Source of the DNA: Escallonia rubra
Taxonomy: Eukaryota; Streptophyta; Magnoliopsida; Escalloniales; Escalloniaceae
DNA length: 64,000 nucleotides
Reading direction: 5' to 3'
Assembly: GCA_033065855.1 (NCBI GenBank)
Contig: JAVXUO010000887.1
Location: 1 to 64,000 of the forward strand
The position numbers were made by a program, and so were the translations under genes. The notes below the pieces were generated by a model. The model saw only the letters and a list, made by a program, of their open reading frames with translations. It was not told the origin of the DNA and did not search any database. Shown here in pieces: positions 45,801-58,019 of this stretch. Within the stretch, counting starts at the first letter, position 1. Every line of letters begins with the position of its first letter.

Positions 45801-47826
45801 TCTTTACGTAGACCTACAAAATTGGAATGGGATGGTGTGAAAAACCATCTACATAAATAAGTTCGACAGATAAGCTAGGAGAATAAGACAGCACATAATA
45901 TTTGAGAAGCAAACGTATGATGGTGGAGTGCTGAAACAATAAAGTCTGACACTTTTAGGCCAACTTAACAAGATTGGAGCTTTCCCTTACTGTTTAATCT
46001 ATTTGGGAGGAAAAGACCAATAAAACCTTTCAACAGCATTCATTCATTAACATGCAATAACGTGTCAAAAACTTCTTACAAGTGAACCACCAACACATGT
46101 TCATACAAAAGAAGATTACGATCACGATTTTAATTACAACTACAATGGCCGTAACGCAGTTTTGCAAAAGGTGAACCACAGTGACCCTAGGCATCGTTTC
46201 CAATCCTTTCGGAAAAAAAGGAAAGAGAACTTGCATTCTATTTCATTGCACCGCCCTTTACTGAAGCCCCCGAAGAAGGCTCTACACGTAACTAAAATAA
46301 CATCTTATGTGCATTAGGTTTCACTAGAAATTCACTACAAGATCCAGGAATAGGTTTACCTAGAATAAAGACGGTATCTTACAGCTTTTATCGCTTCAGA
46401 ACCTTGTATCCTGGTTTGAATTCTACTACAGACGAGCAAAGTTCTCCAGTGACAATATGGCAGGAAAATAAAGGACTCATGAAGAAACAAGTACTGCCCA
46501 AATAAACCTGCTTTATGAAACTTACATATACTCAAAGGATCGAAGTTCTTAAAAAGAACTTCTAACTTTAATACGCAATAGGTTTTATCCCAAGGACTTT
46601 ATTTACTGAATGTTGTTGTACTATTGACTCCTATCATGGGCTTTCACCTCTATTGTCGTCACCCAAGCCTTTTTCCCAAACTAGTTGAGGCCTGCTACAT
46701 GAATGCTTTCCTTCTATTCTTTCCTGTCCAAGCGCATGTTGCTCAAGTTAAATTTCAGCAGTCAAACCATTTCTCACTACTTCTGCCCATGTTTTTGTGG
46801 GTCTAGTGCTTCAAACATGTTTACATGACAATACGTTTAGCAGCACAATGTTAACGCGAGAGAAAGTTGAAGTGATGCTGAGGGTTTTGAACAAAAGCAC
46901 CACCACAAGTGGGGTTAAGAACACTCCCCAGACCCCGCAATGACAGGGGCCTTATGCACTGGGACCACCCTTATAGTTCAGGGTGGTGACTAAACTTTGC
47001 TTTTGGTAGATGAGATCATTTCTAATGGCAAAAAAATTAATAGAAAAGAATGCCTCAGAGAAATTGAGATCTGCATCATGTGGTAGAAAAAGCAGAAAAT
47101 TTTGGAAGAGTGATGGTATTCTAGCACAGTACCAGCAAAAAGATTACATACTGTTGAAAGTGAGAATTAAGTTTCCATCATTATCTGGTCAAATGAAGGT
47201 GGAGCAGATGCATTCCGGATTATGTACTTCTGGAGAATCAAAGATTAGAGTGGGATACTAATGCACTGTTTTCACTTTTCAGTTCAATACATATACACCA
47301 TCTGGGCGATTGGCTTCAATCATCAGGAAGTATTCCCCAGTAATAAAAAGAACAATCCCAAGATGACTAAATTGATAAATACCACTAGGTAGCAAGAAGT
47401 GATGAAAACGTATGTTAAGATGGTCCGAAGCGTGCATGGAATTCGATACTAGTTCATGTCCATCGAGATTCCAGCCAAACTCAAATTCGATATGTGGCAT
47501 AAAAGCGGCAAAGTAACACATCGAATTCTTGATAATTTTTGAAAGAAACGTGAAAGTGAGCATACCTGAGCCAAGATGTTATACGAGACGAGACGGAATT
47601 TGACGCCTGTAAGATCGCATTTTGACATGCCATTCTTAGAACAGTTGTCAAGTAACACAGGGAAAACAAAAAAAGTAACAGGATTTTAACTTGATGACCA
47701 ACTAAACCAAATTCAAAGATTACTGGGCACACCTTCAGGTTTACTTATGGAGGTAATCCCACTCTGCTCGAAAGGAACAAATTTTCGGCACAGTGGTTCT
47801 GGTTCAGCAGACGTTGTGCTGCTCAT
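39836..47826 (-). CDS. CCR4-4: CCR4 homolog 4 / HESPERIN-like poly(A)-specific ribonuclease
   Basis: Nine exons on the minus strand: 47826-47733, 47606-47566, 45813-45764, 43680-43611, 43528-43407, 42991-42858, 41753-41603, 41490-41343 and 40138-39836. All junctions are GT-AG and in phase, and the sum is 1113 nt, 370 residues. The protein is an endonuclease/exonuclease/phosphatase-fold deadenylase: RLVSYNILAQVYVKSALFPH near the N-terminus, the catalytic Glu in FFCLQEIDEYD, RSGQKRDGCGIFYKPNR, VANTHLYWDPEWADVK, Asp/Asn in LAGDFNSVPGD, and the final Asp-His in HHPSDHLPIGAEF. The ending GLPNYHHPSDH fits the Arabidopsis CCR4-4/HESPERIN subfamily, linked to clock-related mRNA decay. At 370 residues it is shorter than I recall for that protein; an acceptor (TGCAG, about 47850) before the first ATG allows an upstream exon with a targeting peptide. 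Introns are large (up to 2.1 kb). Confidence 0.9.
44880..45600. repeat. Diverged direct repeat inside a CCR4 intron
   Basis: Two stretches (about 45255-45410 and 45440-45590) share TATCATGTTTT, GCATGCATA, AGATCTAATTGTTAC and AGCTGCATATG in the same order. They lie between exons 3 and 4 of the deadenylase gene and show no coding sign. The origin is unknown, probably an old local duplication. Confidence 0.5.
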
Positions 47827-48590
47827 TTTGTTCAAATATATTTTGCTGCACAGGGGGTAAGAGATTTAAGGATTTCAATGGAGTAGAAGAATGTCAAGGA
47901 AGCCTAGGATTTGCATAAATCTAATCCCTCGTACGACCGCCGCCAAGATTTGAACTTTGTACAGATAGAGAAAAGGTACCTCCGGGAAGACGAAGAAAGG
48001 GGTAGGCGGTGAGGCAAAAGAGCTGTTGCCCTCAGCATTCTTGTCTCTGCGGTACTCGTAAACTTCTGAAATTTTAAGATTCACTCCCCGTTTTGTTTGA
48101 CTCATTTGAGTACATATTGATATTTGATTTGACCCTCAGCTTGCTTCGTGAAGTTGTGCGCTTGGAACCAAATCCTTAGAAATTCAGTTTCAGTATAGGC
48201 ATAGAATTTGGCCCCCTTTATTTGTTTGGAACAAAAAGAATTCGAATCACATACTTCTTTTCTTATGGAGAAAGCAGAAAATGACAAGATAATGAAACTT
48301 TAGACATTTTTGTCCTGAGAGGAACAAAAGAACATGTGTAAGGGTGACGGTAGAGATGTCAAACGGGTTGGGGGCAGTGAGCCAACCTGGTCCAGTCTAG
48401 AAAAAGTCCGGGCCAGTCCGGCCCGACAGGAACTGTGTAGGCTCGGGCTACTTTGAAGAGTAATTTCGTCCAACCTTATTCCAACAACTCTTTTATGTAC
48501 TTTTATATATTTGTCATTCCCAACAACTATAAATGGCTAGTTTTTATGGGTATTTTGGTCTCTTATGAGGATTAAAAAATTGATAAATTG
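47827..48590. other. Upstream region of the CCR4-like gene
   Basis: This should hold the 5' UTR and promoter of the deadenylase. A minus-strand donor-like CCCGGAG|GTACC (about 47980) could end a 5' exon that joins the acceptor near 47850. From about 48350 the sequence (CGGGTTGGGGGCAG, CCGGGCCAGTCCGGCCCGAC) looks like a repeat of unknown class. No gene is recognised. Confidence 0.4.
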
Positions 48591-48599
48591 TTCATTCTC

Positions 48600-51500
48600 T
48601 TAACCGAAATCAATCGTCAGATTATCAATCAAGTAGTATGGGAAAACATAGTAAGTGAGCAAATTCAAATTATCTAGAGTGACATTAGCATCCAACTCTT
48701 CGGATTCAGGAGCAGGTAATCTCTCCCACAATTAGTTGTATGTACTTCATCATCCAATTATGTGCATCGCCATTGGGCTAGCTAGGTTTACCATCTAGTC
48801 GTCTACTTCGCAGATAAGCACCAGGATATACATATCGTTGAATCATGTTGTCATTCTCTCCGGTTCCATGAAGTCCATCCAGTCATAAACATATTTGCTA
48901 CTTGGCTCAGTCACAATCAACATGTCCTTTTCTTCAACCTGTTCGCAATCATAGGAAGTTTCATGTCCCTTGATCAGCTTCCATGTTTCCACATTGTAGA
49001 CAATCTTCAAAATCCATAAAAATGTTCATTTTCTCCTTCTTTGACAAAGCATCCATTCATGATGGGGACCTTGGTTATGCCTTTGATGTTCATGCTCTGT
49101 CCACTTTCTTTGTCTTTCTTGGCCTGAACCATATTCTGATGGCCTCTATTTTCCTTCTCTTGGTTGGCTTATACCCCAACCCAAACTGATCTTTCTTATT
49201 CTCGACATCTAGAAAATTGAAAATTCCTTGGCAATTCCAACCCGAACCTTTTCCAAGCAAGTAGTGAAATTTCTCATCACATGCAGTATTGTCTTATTAC
49301 TATAAGGTGTGAATGTGAGGAAGTTTTTTGACGAGATAAACTTCCTCGTACTTCAGACATTGTACCAGGCTATCCATCATAAATCCACTGAGCAGAATAT
49401 CCAACGAATCATGTGGCACCATAAACATTGTCTTTATCTTTTTCTATATGTCCAATTTGAGATAATTATGAATCATCTATGATTGTGAAAACAGCCTTAT
49501 CCAAAACAAATTTAACCTCTTGGTGCAATGTAGAAGGGATTGCACCAACAAAGTGTATCCATGGTATTCCCAAAAGGAGATTGAACGCGGCATGTATAAT
49601 CAAACTTGAAACTCAACTTCGAAGCCGACAGTTCTGACAGTCATAGGGAGCTTGACTGTATCAATCACCTCTCTCTGTGTATTGTCATAGGCTCGGATAG
49701 CTTGGTTGGAAGGGGTAAATTCTGAGGGGTCAATGTCAAGGGTTTAAATAGTGTATAGGGAGCAAACATTCAAGGCAGAACCATTATCTATGAGGATCAA
49801 GGGGACCTTCTTATCAAGTGCTCGCATTGTGATGTGGAGCAGATCGTTGTGGCTGGGTCCTGGCTTGGGAAATTCTAATTTGGAGAAGGTGAGGACATTT
49901 CTATAATGAATTTCCCCTAACACTTGGGACAGGTCTTCATGGTAGGTCTGTATGGGTATTTGGGCCTTACTGAGTAGTTTGATAAGGGCTTGCAATGAGA
50001 GTATGAGGCGGATAACAACCCCCAAATAGAGATGTTTGCTTGGGTTTTCTTCAATTGTCTCAAGACTTCATGGTCTAGAGGGGTCTTGAGAAAACAACGC
50101 GACAGATGTAGCTGGTTGGGAGGCAGTCTTGTACGCTCGGCCTTATCTGGTTAGGTGGGATACCATGGTATTGGGCCTAAACATAAAGCCTGTTTCTTCA
50201 TTCTACTCTTCCTCGGTAGTGAAGGCCTCACCTTCCATCAACTCTTCCCATGTGATAACGTCATAAGACTGCGATAAAGAATTACATACTGAAATTGGCT
50301 GAACTTGCTAGCTGGTTGGAACAATAAAGATGGTTGGATCCATATCATCAATAAAGTTAACCCTATGAGGTGGTAAGGAATTTTTCCGGCATTAGGCTTT
50401 GCAGGATGAAATACTTCGCCTTTATCAATGAGGTCTTAGATGGCGTGCTTAAGCATTACGCATCTATCCATAGGGTGTCACTTCCCTTGACGATAAGCAC
50501 AAAAAGCATGAATGACATATCCTTCTAGTATTACTGCTAGTGTGGGGGTAGGCGGTAACTTTGATATCATACCCTTCCTTAACAATAATTCAAATACTTT
50601 GGGCAGTGGTGCATCCAACATCGTGAACTTCCTCCTTGACTCTGAAGTGGCCTCCCATGACACTACTTGGGGTGCTTGCATGTTGTTTATGTTGTTAACA
50701 GTGACTGGCTTTGGTTGTACATTAGAGCTCTTCGGGCCTAATCGATATACCTCTGCCTTCGACTCCACGAGAGATGGTTTCTTTATTGATGGCATCTTTG
50801 ATCTGTAAGAAGGATCCCATTAGTGCCTTAAACGAGGTGTGGTAGCGCCCAAAGAGATAGTCATGATATATAGGGAGTAGATTGTCCTGACAATGTTCAC
50901 ATGTTCCTCTTTCATAGGGCAGTTCACCATCTGAGCGGCTTTATTTCTCCATCTCGTGATAAAGGTAGATACTTATTCTCTTGGTTTTACTTGGTGGTTT
51001 GTAGGTCTTTTTGGGTAATGTCCAAGTCGGCATTATACTGATATTGCTTCATAAATTCTCTCACAACATCTTCCCAAGTTTGGACTCGAGCTTCGTCCAA
51101 AGTGAGGAACCAATGAAAGGCGGCTCCTCCCGTAAGATTACGGTGAAAAAGTTGTATCAATTTGTTCTGATTCACTCCATAGGGGGCTAGCGCACGCATG
51201 TACATCTTGATATGGATCTTAAGGTCCATGGTCCTATCATACTTGTCCATCTCCGACATCTAGAACTTAGGGGGCAATCTATCCTCGGGGTTAATGGTTA
51301 GGGTGCTGAGATCTAGGGGGTCATCGGCTCTTCTCATTCTGGCGACTTGGGATTTAAATGCCGTCAGTTTATCTTTCCACTCCGGAACCACAGGTTTTAC
51401 TTTTTCATCCTCAGATACATATTGCCAATCAAACTCGGGACCCATTTCTTGTCATCTTTCTTTTCCATCCTCGCCTCATCTTCTTGTTATTTCCTACCTC

Positions 51501-51660
51501 TCCTATTAAGGTTGTCTATTTCTTCGGTTGTTTGGGACTGCTGATCCACCAAAGTCACGAAACGATATGAAAATCCTTTTGTAATTCACTGATACTTCAG
51601 ACCAAATGCATCATCTGTGGGAATTCTTTGGCCATTAGGGTTCGTTTGAGCAACCCGGAT
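48600..51660 (-). pseudogene. Ty3/gypsy gag-protease remnant
   Basis: Minus strand, following the primer-binding site. A linker region reads MGPEFDWQYVSEDEKVKPVV (51445 on). A Retrotrans_gag domain (51259-50987) shows KYDRTMDLKIHIKMYMRALA, LIQLFHRNLTGGAAFHWF and WEDVVREFMKQY. Further gag sequence (50795-50478) follows, and then a retropepsin (50025-49744) with LILIDNGSALNVCSL, where DNGS stands for the catalytic DTG/DSG. Sequence after the protease (EFTPSNQAIRAYDN, LGYKPTKRRKIEAI) continues the pro-RT linker to about 48640. No reverse transcriptase follows, so the element is truncated. Frameshifts and stops are frequent. The gag and protease patterns resemble the Tat-lineage type of the element at 5045. 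Confidence 0.8.
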
Positions 51661-51662
51661 GA

Positions 51663-51674
51663 GTCCTGATACCA
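51663..51674 (-). other. Primer-binding site of the second gypsy element
   Basis: The minus strand reads TGGTATCAGGAC just inside the LTR. The first nine bases match the plant initiator-Met tRNA primer site TGGTATCAGAGC. Its place between LTR and gag fits. Confidence 0.65.
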
Positions 51675-51676
51675 AC

Positions 51677-53938
51677 TACACTTAGTCTTAATTGTATAAA
51701 GAAATTTTTTGAGAATTTAATCATACAAACCACATAGATTGAATTGGCTGGCTCATATCCCATGGGGGAAGGTAGGTTTTTCTGTTCAATAAGGAATTTT
51801 TATTGGATTTTCAAAAGTAGGGGGTAAGACTGACTGATTGTCCAGTCATACAAGTGGAAAACTGGTGGGTTGACCAGTACGGTTAGGTTTTGTTTCTGAG
51901 AATTTTTAGGAAAAAACAATGTCTGATTAACCGTCTGGTCATCCGGATGGATGAACTAGCCGATTGGTCAGTGGGTTTAGGATTTATCTCTAAAAATGTT
52001 TTGAAAAGAAAAGATCCTGACTGACCGTCTGATCAATCGAATGGATAAACCGGCCAGTTGGTCAGTGGGGTTGAATTTTATTTTTGGGAATTGTTTTAAG
52101 GAAGGATAGGTCTTGACTAACCGTTCGGTCATTCTGGTGGATAAATCGGCTGGTTGGTCAGTGAGTTGGATCGGGATATAAGCCAGCCAATTTCGAATTT
52201 TTTCAAAAAGGCAAAACATTGAATGGTCCGGGTGTGTGGTTCCTCTCTCAACGCCGGTGTAAAGGTCACTCCATCGACTCGACTGAACCATATACCTCAT
52301 GCCCGTACCTCAAGTAGTTAATAACGGGGGATCACTAGTACATGTACACATTGTTCAATTAATATATGAAGAAACCAGGAGGTCCCTTTAGTACGAGGCC
52401 ATGAAATTGAGGATCCAGTCAAAAACCGCCTTGAAACTTCAAATGTTGCCCTTGAGTGGGTGGTTACGGTAAAAAGTGCACATGTGTGAGGTAGAGAAAT
52501 AAGAGCTCAAATACCAAAGTTATATCACATTATACATGTTATAAAACACACAGAAAATACAACGAGGCCAACAAATCAATAAAAAATTTGAAGTCTAGTC
52601 CTTTTAACTTTTGTGAAATTGCCATTGTAGCGAATCGCCTCTGAAAAATCCCGCTAGGAAACTTTAGAGAGTTGCCATCTTATTTAATTCAAAATATAAG
52701 AAAAAACCTAAAATGACTCAAAATTATCCAAAAGAGAACTTACCTCTTGAAAACAAGGTAATGAGTTCGGGGATTAAGTTAGGCAGCGGGAAGGTGTTAG
52801 GCACTCGCTACACCCTTTTGGTCTCTACTTTATTTTCATTGATTTTTGACCTTTAAAAACATATAACATGTAAAATGCAATAAAACTAACTGTAAGATTA
52901 TTTTTATATTTTTTGCTTATATTTGACATCAGGGATCGAATTGTCTACGTATCCTGTCAAACTAACCGAAACCAAAACCACCGTAGTTCGACTCTGGCCC
53001 TACGGTAAGCAATCTACATTTTGATCCTATACTTAGACTGAGAAATGAGAAATACTCTTTTTGATTTTTGTAATAGAAATGTGATTACTGGAAATGTGAG
53101 ACAATTCTATATGATTATCTAGACTAGAAAGCCATAAAAATCACCTCGAGAGGTTGCTTGTATGGATGACTTGAGAATACTATCCATAATGCAAAAGATT
53201 AAATGACTTTTAAAGTGAATACGAGGAACTAAAATTCTTGAGAGAGATGATGTACCACTTCACAAATAAATGGAATAAAAACTCTAAAGAGAAGAAGCTT
53301 CTGACCCTTGAAAATGAACCTCAAGGACATACTTATAGAGCTCTGGGGCGCAGAACTGATAAAATTGGCTATGTCAATCTACGAGCTGGAGATAAGTCAG
53401 AATATTTGATAAAATCGCAGATTGACAAAAGTCAAATAACCTGCCGGTTAGCTGAAAATCAGCCAATTCATCCCATTATTTTAAAATGATTTTTCCTAAA
53501 ATTTGAGGCGTTATTTGACCCTAATTTCGATAATTATCTCTGATTTTACAGGTGAGATGTACCAGATTTGGAATTTATCATCTTTAATTAATGAAATGAT
53601 TTATTTAATCTTTGCATCATAGACAATTTATAGGATAATTTCCTAAATTATCTAGACCGATAAAATAAAATAAATAATAGAATCTAGACATTTGGACTGG
53701 GCTGACACAATTAGATTGTACCACTGGTCTGAACTGGAGTTGACTGGACTACTAGTCTAGACAAGACCATTGGACTTGATAACTAAACTCATGACTTTGA
53801 CAACTGGACTGGACTGGACTGGACCAAACTAATTAATTAATTCATATTACCAAGCCTAGGCTTAATAATAAACTCCAATTAATAATAAAAATCCAATACT
53901 TCTTTAGTAAATAATAACTACAAAATGGGGTGTCTACA
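51677..53938 (-). mobile_element. 5' LTR of the second gypsy element, about 2.26 kb
   Basis: On the minus strand it starts TGTAGACACCCCATTTTG at 53938, a common start of plant gypsy LTRs, and ends just before the primer-binding site. The expected CA end is degenerate (GTAGT), so the inner border is uncertain by a few bases. No partner 3' LTR was found, so no age can be estimated. The left part holds a 95-bp tandem repeat; CTGGACTGGACTGG repeats occur near 53800. Confidence 0.7.
51828..52180. repeat. About 95-bp tandem repeat inside the LTR, four copies
   Basis: The unit has ACTGACCGTCTGGTCAT, then GGATGGATAAACCGGC, then GGTTGGTCAGTGGG. Copies start near 51833, 51923, 52020 and 52115. Unit borders contain the inverted pair TGACC/GGTCA. 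Confidence 0.75.
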
Positions 53939-53942
53939 CTGC

Positions 53943-55152
53943 TATTAGGCAAATTTGATCACTAGATTTCGATTTGTGTCAAAGTGACGTTAGACTCGTT
54001 AATTTATCAATTAATTCTTTCCATTAGCTTCTGTCAATTCTAAGTTCGTTAAGTGACTTAATTCAGGGATAATTTTGTCACTCTTTTTTTTTTCTTTCTC
54101 TCTCATCTTCTTTCTCCCATCACCACCACGATCAAGCCTCCGTCGTACCTCACCTACGCCTCACGACCCCGCAACACCACTTGTCTCCACCATAAACCCC
54201 TTCATCTACCACCCAGATTCTATCATTTCTAAGCTAGCCAAATAAGATATTCAGCCCTTGATAGACAGTGGTGTAGTCAAATTGCCCGTCACCAGGCAAT
54301 TGGAATAAGCTAGCTAACTCACCAAAGGCAAATTAGGTGATGATGATGACAATCTGTGGTGATAATGGTGATAATAATCTGGTGAAGATTATAAAGGTGG
54401 TGGTGCAGGTTTGCTGCAATGGTAGTGGTGGTTGGTTTGGGTGAAATTGGGTTCCGTAAAATGGTGATGGTAGTGAGTTGGTTATAATGGTTAATAGTTG
54501 TGCTATTGGTGGTTGTGACAAAGGTGTGGTGGGGTATATGATGAAGGTGTAGTGGTAATGGGTGGGGCGGTGGCTTGGTCGTTGTGGTGATTGGGGGTGA
54601 GCCTTGGTCGTGGTGGTGGTGGTGGTGGTGGGTGGCGAGATTCAAGTGTGGTGGTAGTGAGGCTTGGATGAGGGCATCGACTTGGTCGTGGTGGGTGGCG
54701 AGTTAGGCTGGGCAATGAGGCTTGTTTGTGATAGTGGTACTGGGGGTGGGCAGTGAGGGTGAGTTGGAGGTAGAGGTGGGTAGTACTGGGCGATCAGGGG
54801 TGAAGAAGATTACGGTTAGATTAACTGAAACAAAATCTATTTAGGGTTAATTGAAGAAAAGAAAATCTTGTTAGGATCAATTGAAGAAGAATGAAATTTT
54901 TGGGGGGGTCAGTTAAAGAAAAAAAAATTTGTTGTGTTCAATCGAAAAAAAGTGAGACTAAGAATTTAAAGAAAAGAAAAGAGAATATTTTTTTTTTCAC
55001 AATTTTGCCCTTACTTAAGCCTCATGTGCCTCGCACATCGGAAGTTAACGGACCACAGTTAACAGAGTGACCTAATTGAGATCAATTGAAGTATTCAATG
55101 GTCATTTTGACACAGATAGAAGTGTAGTGACCAAAGTTAAATTTTCCTAATA
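53943..55152. mobile_element. Long-TIR element of about 1.2 kb (Mutator-like or fold-back)
   Basis: The left end TATTAGGCAAATTT...TTTGTGTCAAAGTGAC and the complement of the right end TATTAGGAAAATTT...TCTGTGTCAAAATGAC form a degenerate inverted repeat of roughly 70-100 bp. The interior is non-coding with a TGG-rich stretch (54590-54760) that gives only His/Thr/Pro-rich open frames. It begins about five bases from the start of the gypsy LTR, so one insertion may have targeted the other's flank. Confidence 0.5.
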
Positions 55153-55159
55153 ATACAGT

Positions 55160-57770
55160 GGTCAATCGAGTATTTAACCCTAATTAAAAAAGATATTAAA
55201 TTTTGCTATATTAAGCAATTAAGGGTAAGAACATAGAATTAAGTTACGTCTGAACAAACTTTAGATAACATGGGCAAAAGGTTAATCATCTGATTATTAC
55301 TTGACGTAGTAGAGACGCAGAAGTCACATCAATTAAATTATAGGAGATGTATGAAGGTTTACAGTCGTTTTCAGCAACACGAAATGTGAAAGGGGCTTGA
55401 GAGAGGTTGGCATCTACCAAGGTGGTAACATTTGAAAGGCATTGGTATAATATGTAAAACTGTATACATGCATTTATGTCATAAATATAAATTATACATA
55501 TTCACTATACACACATGAGGGCACAAGTGAGAGTGAAATTCATCTATAGTAAGCAAAAACCATTGTAAACTAATCGTCATCTGAAAAAGGAAAAACTACT
55601 GAAATTAGTATATAAGATGCTATGGTGATGTCTTTCATAGCCTATCCTATACCGGGTATCAAGTTGTAGATGACATTAAAAAATAAACCCATATACTAAA
55701 TATAAGTGTCATGAGAAGTGGAAGAGCCATCCATGTACTAATTGCAGCTTTTGTGAAAGTTAAAAAAGGCGGAGTTGTTAGAAAATCTAGATTTTAGGTA
55801 TGTCAATTGTACTTGAATGGCAATTGAGCAATTCAACGATATACAGAGCATAATCTTATCCAGAAAATAATTTACAGTCATCCACATTTTTATAAGTAGT
55901 ATAAATATGTGGTGATCTATGAATAATAAAGAGCAAGTTATCAAACTAAAAAAAATAAAAAAGGAAAAATAAGGCAAAATGTAATGCTTGCTCCTTGTGG
56001 GGTCAATTTGTTGGTTCCCCACTGCCTCCCTTCATGTTCAGTAAGTTGAAAGGGTATGCCTCCACAAGTTATCTATGCAATCTTCGCTTTTAAATTGCGG
56101 GTACTTGATCTTCAGAGCTGATAGAGTTGATTGGTTGGCAAAATGACCACAAATGAGGACACCGTCAGAATAATTTCTCTTTGTTTGGCCAACATATTCT
56201 AGATCTTATGTAGTTTGATTTTCATAGTAGGGACCTCAATTATTGAATGTATTGTAACAGTTCTTCTTTTAAATATGATGATTTTGAGATGTGGTTGGAA
56301 TTATGCGTCGAGGATGTGAATGTTGAATGAGATTGATAAGCTTGCCTTTGATGTTATTGTCCAGCTGAATACATGCACCAAAAGCAGAATTAATACTATA
56401 TTTTATCTTTTACGAAAGAAGTTTTACATGTATTAACAAGGCAATACGTCAACTGATTGTAATAAGAATCAGTCATTAGAAGTGTATAGTTCAATGACAA
56501 CTTTCGATTTGTCAATGATGTAGCATTCCTCGACGAATGTGATCCGTCAAGTAATAAGACTTGACTTCCCTGACTTCAACAACAAATCTCAATTTGAAAT
56601 ATGTCTATATCTTGACAAACTTTGGCTTTCTTTGACAATCTTGCACCTCTTTGGCTGATGAATTAGTTCGTCGTACAAAAGCCGAATATTTCTTGGTGAA
56701 TTCATCATTCGCCAAGAAAGTTATGCCTTTAACGACGAATATATGAGTTTATCAAAGTTTATTTTATTTTATTACAACGTGTGATAAACCCGCCCAAAGC
56801 AAACTATCAAGCTTCACTATATTAGACATTATAGTCATTCGCACAACTTTTCATTACATTATATACATTCATTTGTTGAACTAAAGAATCAAATTTACTT
56901 GTAGTTATTATTATGGATGGATTTTCTCCCACGAATCTTTGACAAGTATACATTGACTGTCATTGGTGCGTAAATTACACAATCTTCGATCCAGAACAAC
57001 TTCCTTCTAAGTCAGGTTTACGATATTAAAACTTGGATTATGATCATCTGATGTACAACACCTCTGTTTCTATAAAAGATGGTTGCTAAATATATTTTAG
57101 GGACATATTGTCATTATAATTTTTAACAATTGCGATAAAATATTTTAACGACGTTCTTTTATTACTGTTATCAAATTCACATAATCTTTATCAAAATTAT
57201 CAAAATTCTGGTGGGCCAAGTCACAGCCTTACAGAACACACAACCTAAGATATAGCCATAACTAGCTTCGGTTAAATAAATCACCGAAGTCCGTGAGTCA
57301 ATTTTCTATATCAGAGACCATTCCAATCATGGCCCTCACTTTCCCCATGCAGAACATAAACTCCCTCCCTCTGTCTCTCTCTCTACAAGTTGCTCATTAA
57401 TGGCAGAGACACTGTTGCTAGAGCGCGTAAAACGATAAGCTTCCTTCTTGTTTTTGAGAAAGGGAAAAAAAATTAAAAAAATGCATGCATATATGGATGA
57501 TTATAGAATAGTTCTTTTTGAGTAGGGACTTGAAACAACTTATTCAAAGATTCAAAATAATAATAATAGTAATAACTTAAATATAAGTAGTCCCAACTTC
57601 TCCGTTGGCCTTTGTAGACTGTAATGTTCCGGATCATGTGGTCGTGTAGAAAATTATAAGGATTGAAGTAATGAATGGATATGAAAAGTGAAGCGATGAA
57701 AGAATTATAAGTTCATTTGGTGCAAGGGCCAGAGCGAAAGAAAGGAAGACAAGAGGGAAAAAAAGAAGAA
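55160..57770. other. AT-rich intergenic stretch, no gene recognised
   Basis: No reading frame with a recognisable domain. Between 56500 and 57200 there are scattered CGACGAAT/ATTCGTC and ACGACG motifs like worn transposon sub-terminal repeats, but no ends could be paired. Confidence 0.4.
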
Positions 57771-57775
57771 GGTAA

Positions 57776-57850
57776 TGTTAACAATAAAAAGATCTTTATT
57801 TGTGCATCTTTATGTTAACAATAAAAAGATCTTTATTTGTGCATCTTTAT
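57776..57850. repeat. 37-bp perfect tandem duplication
   Basis: A 37-bp unit that contains TGTTAACAATAAAAAGATC and ends in GTGCATCTTTA occurs twice back to back without change. It is a small, recent duplication. Confidence 0.9.
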
Positions 57851-58019
57851 GGAGATTTTCTTACTTAAGATCTCGATCAAAAAAAGTAATAAATCTAAAT
57901 TTGCCCTATATAAACTTGGGCCATTATCAAGGCATTTTTTTAAAAAGCCATCGTCTCCGGGAGACAAGTTGAGTTGGTGATAGAATGATAATCGGTATAA
58001 AAGATCAATTTGAAAATAG

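Noticed and set aside
54319..54715. His/Thr/Pro-rich minus-strand frames
   Set aside because: They are the product of a TGG-rich repeat inside a transposon, with no domain or splice support.
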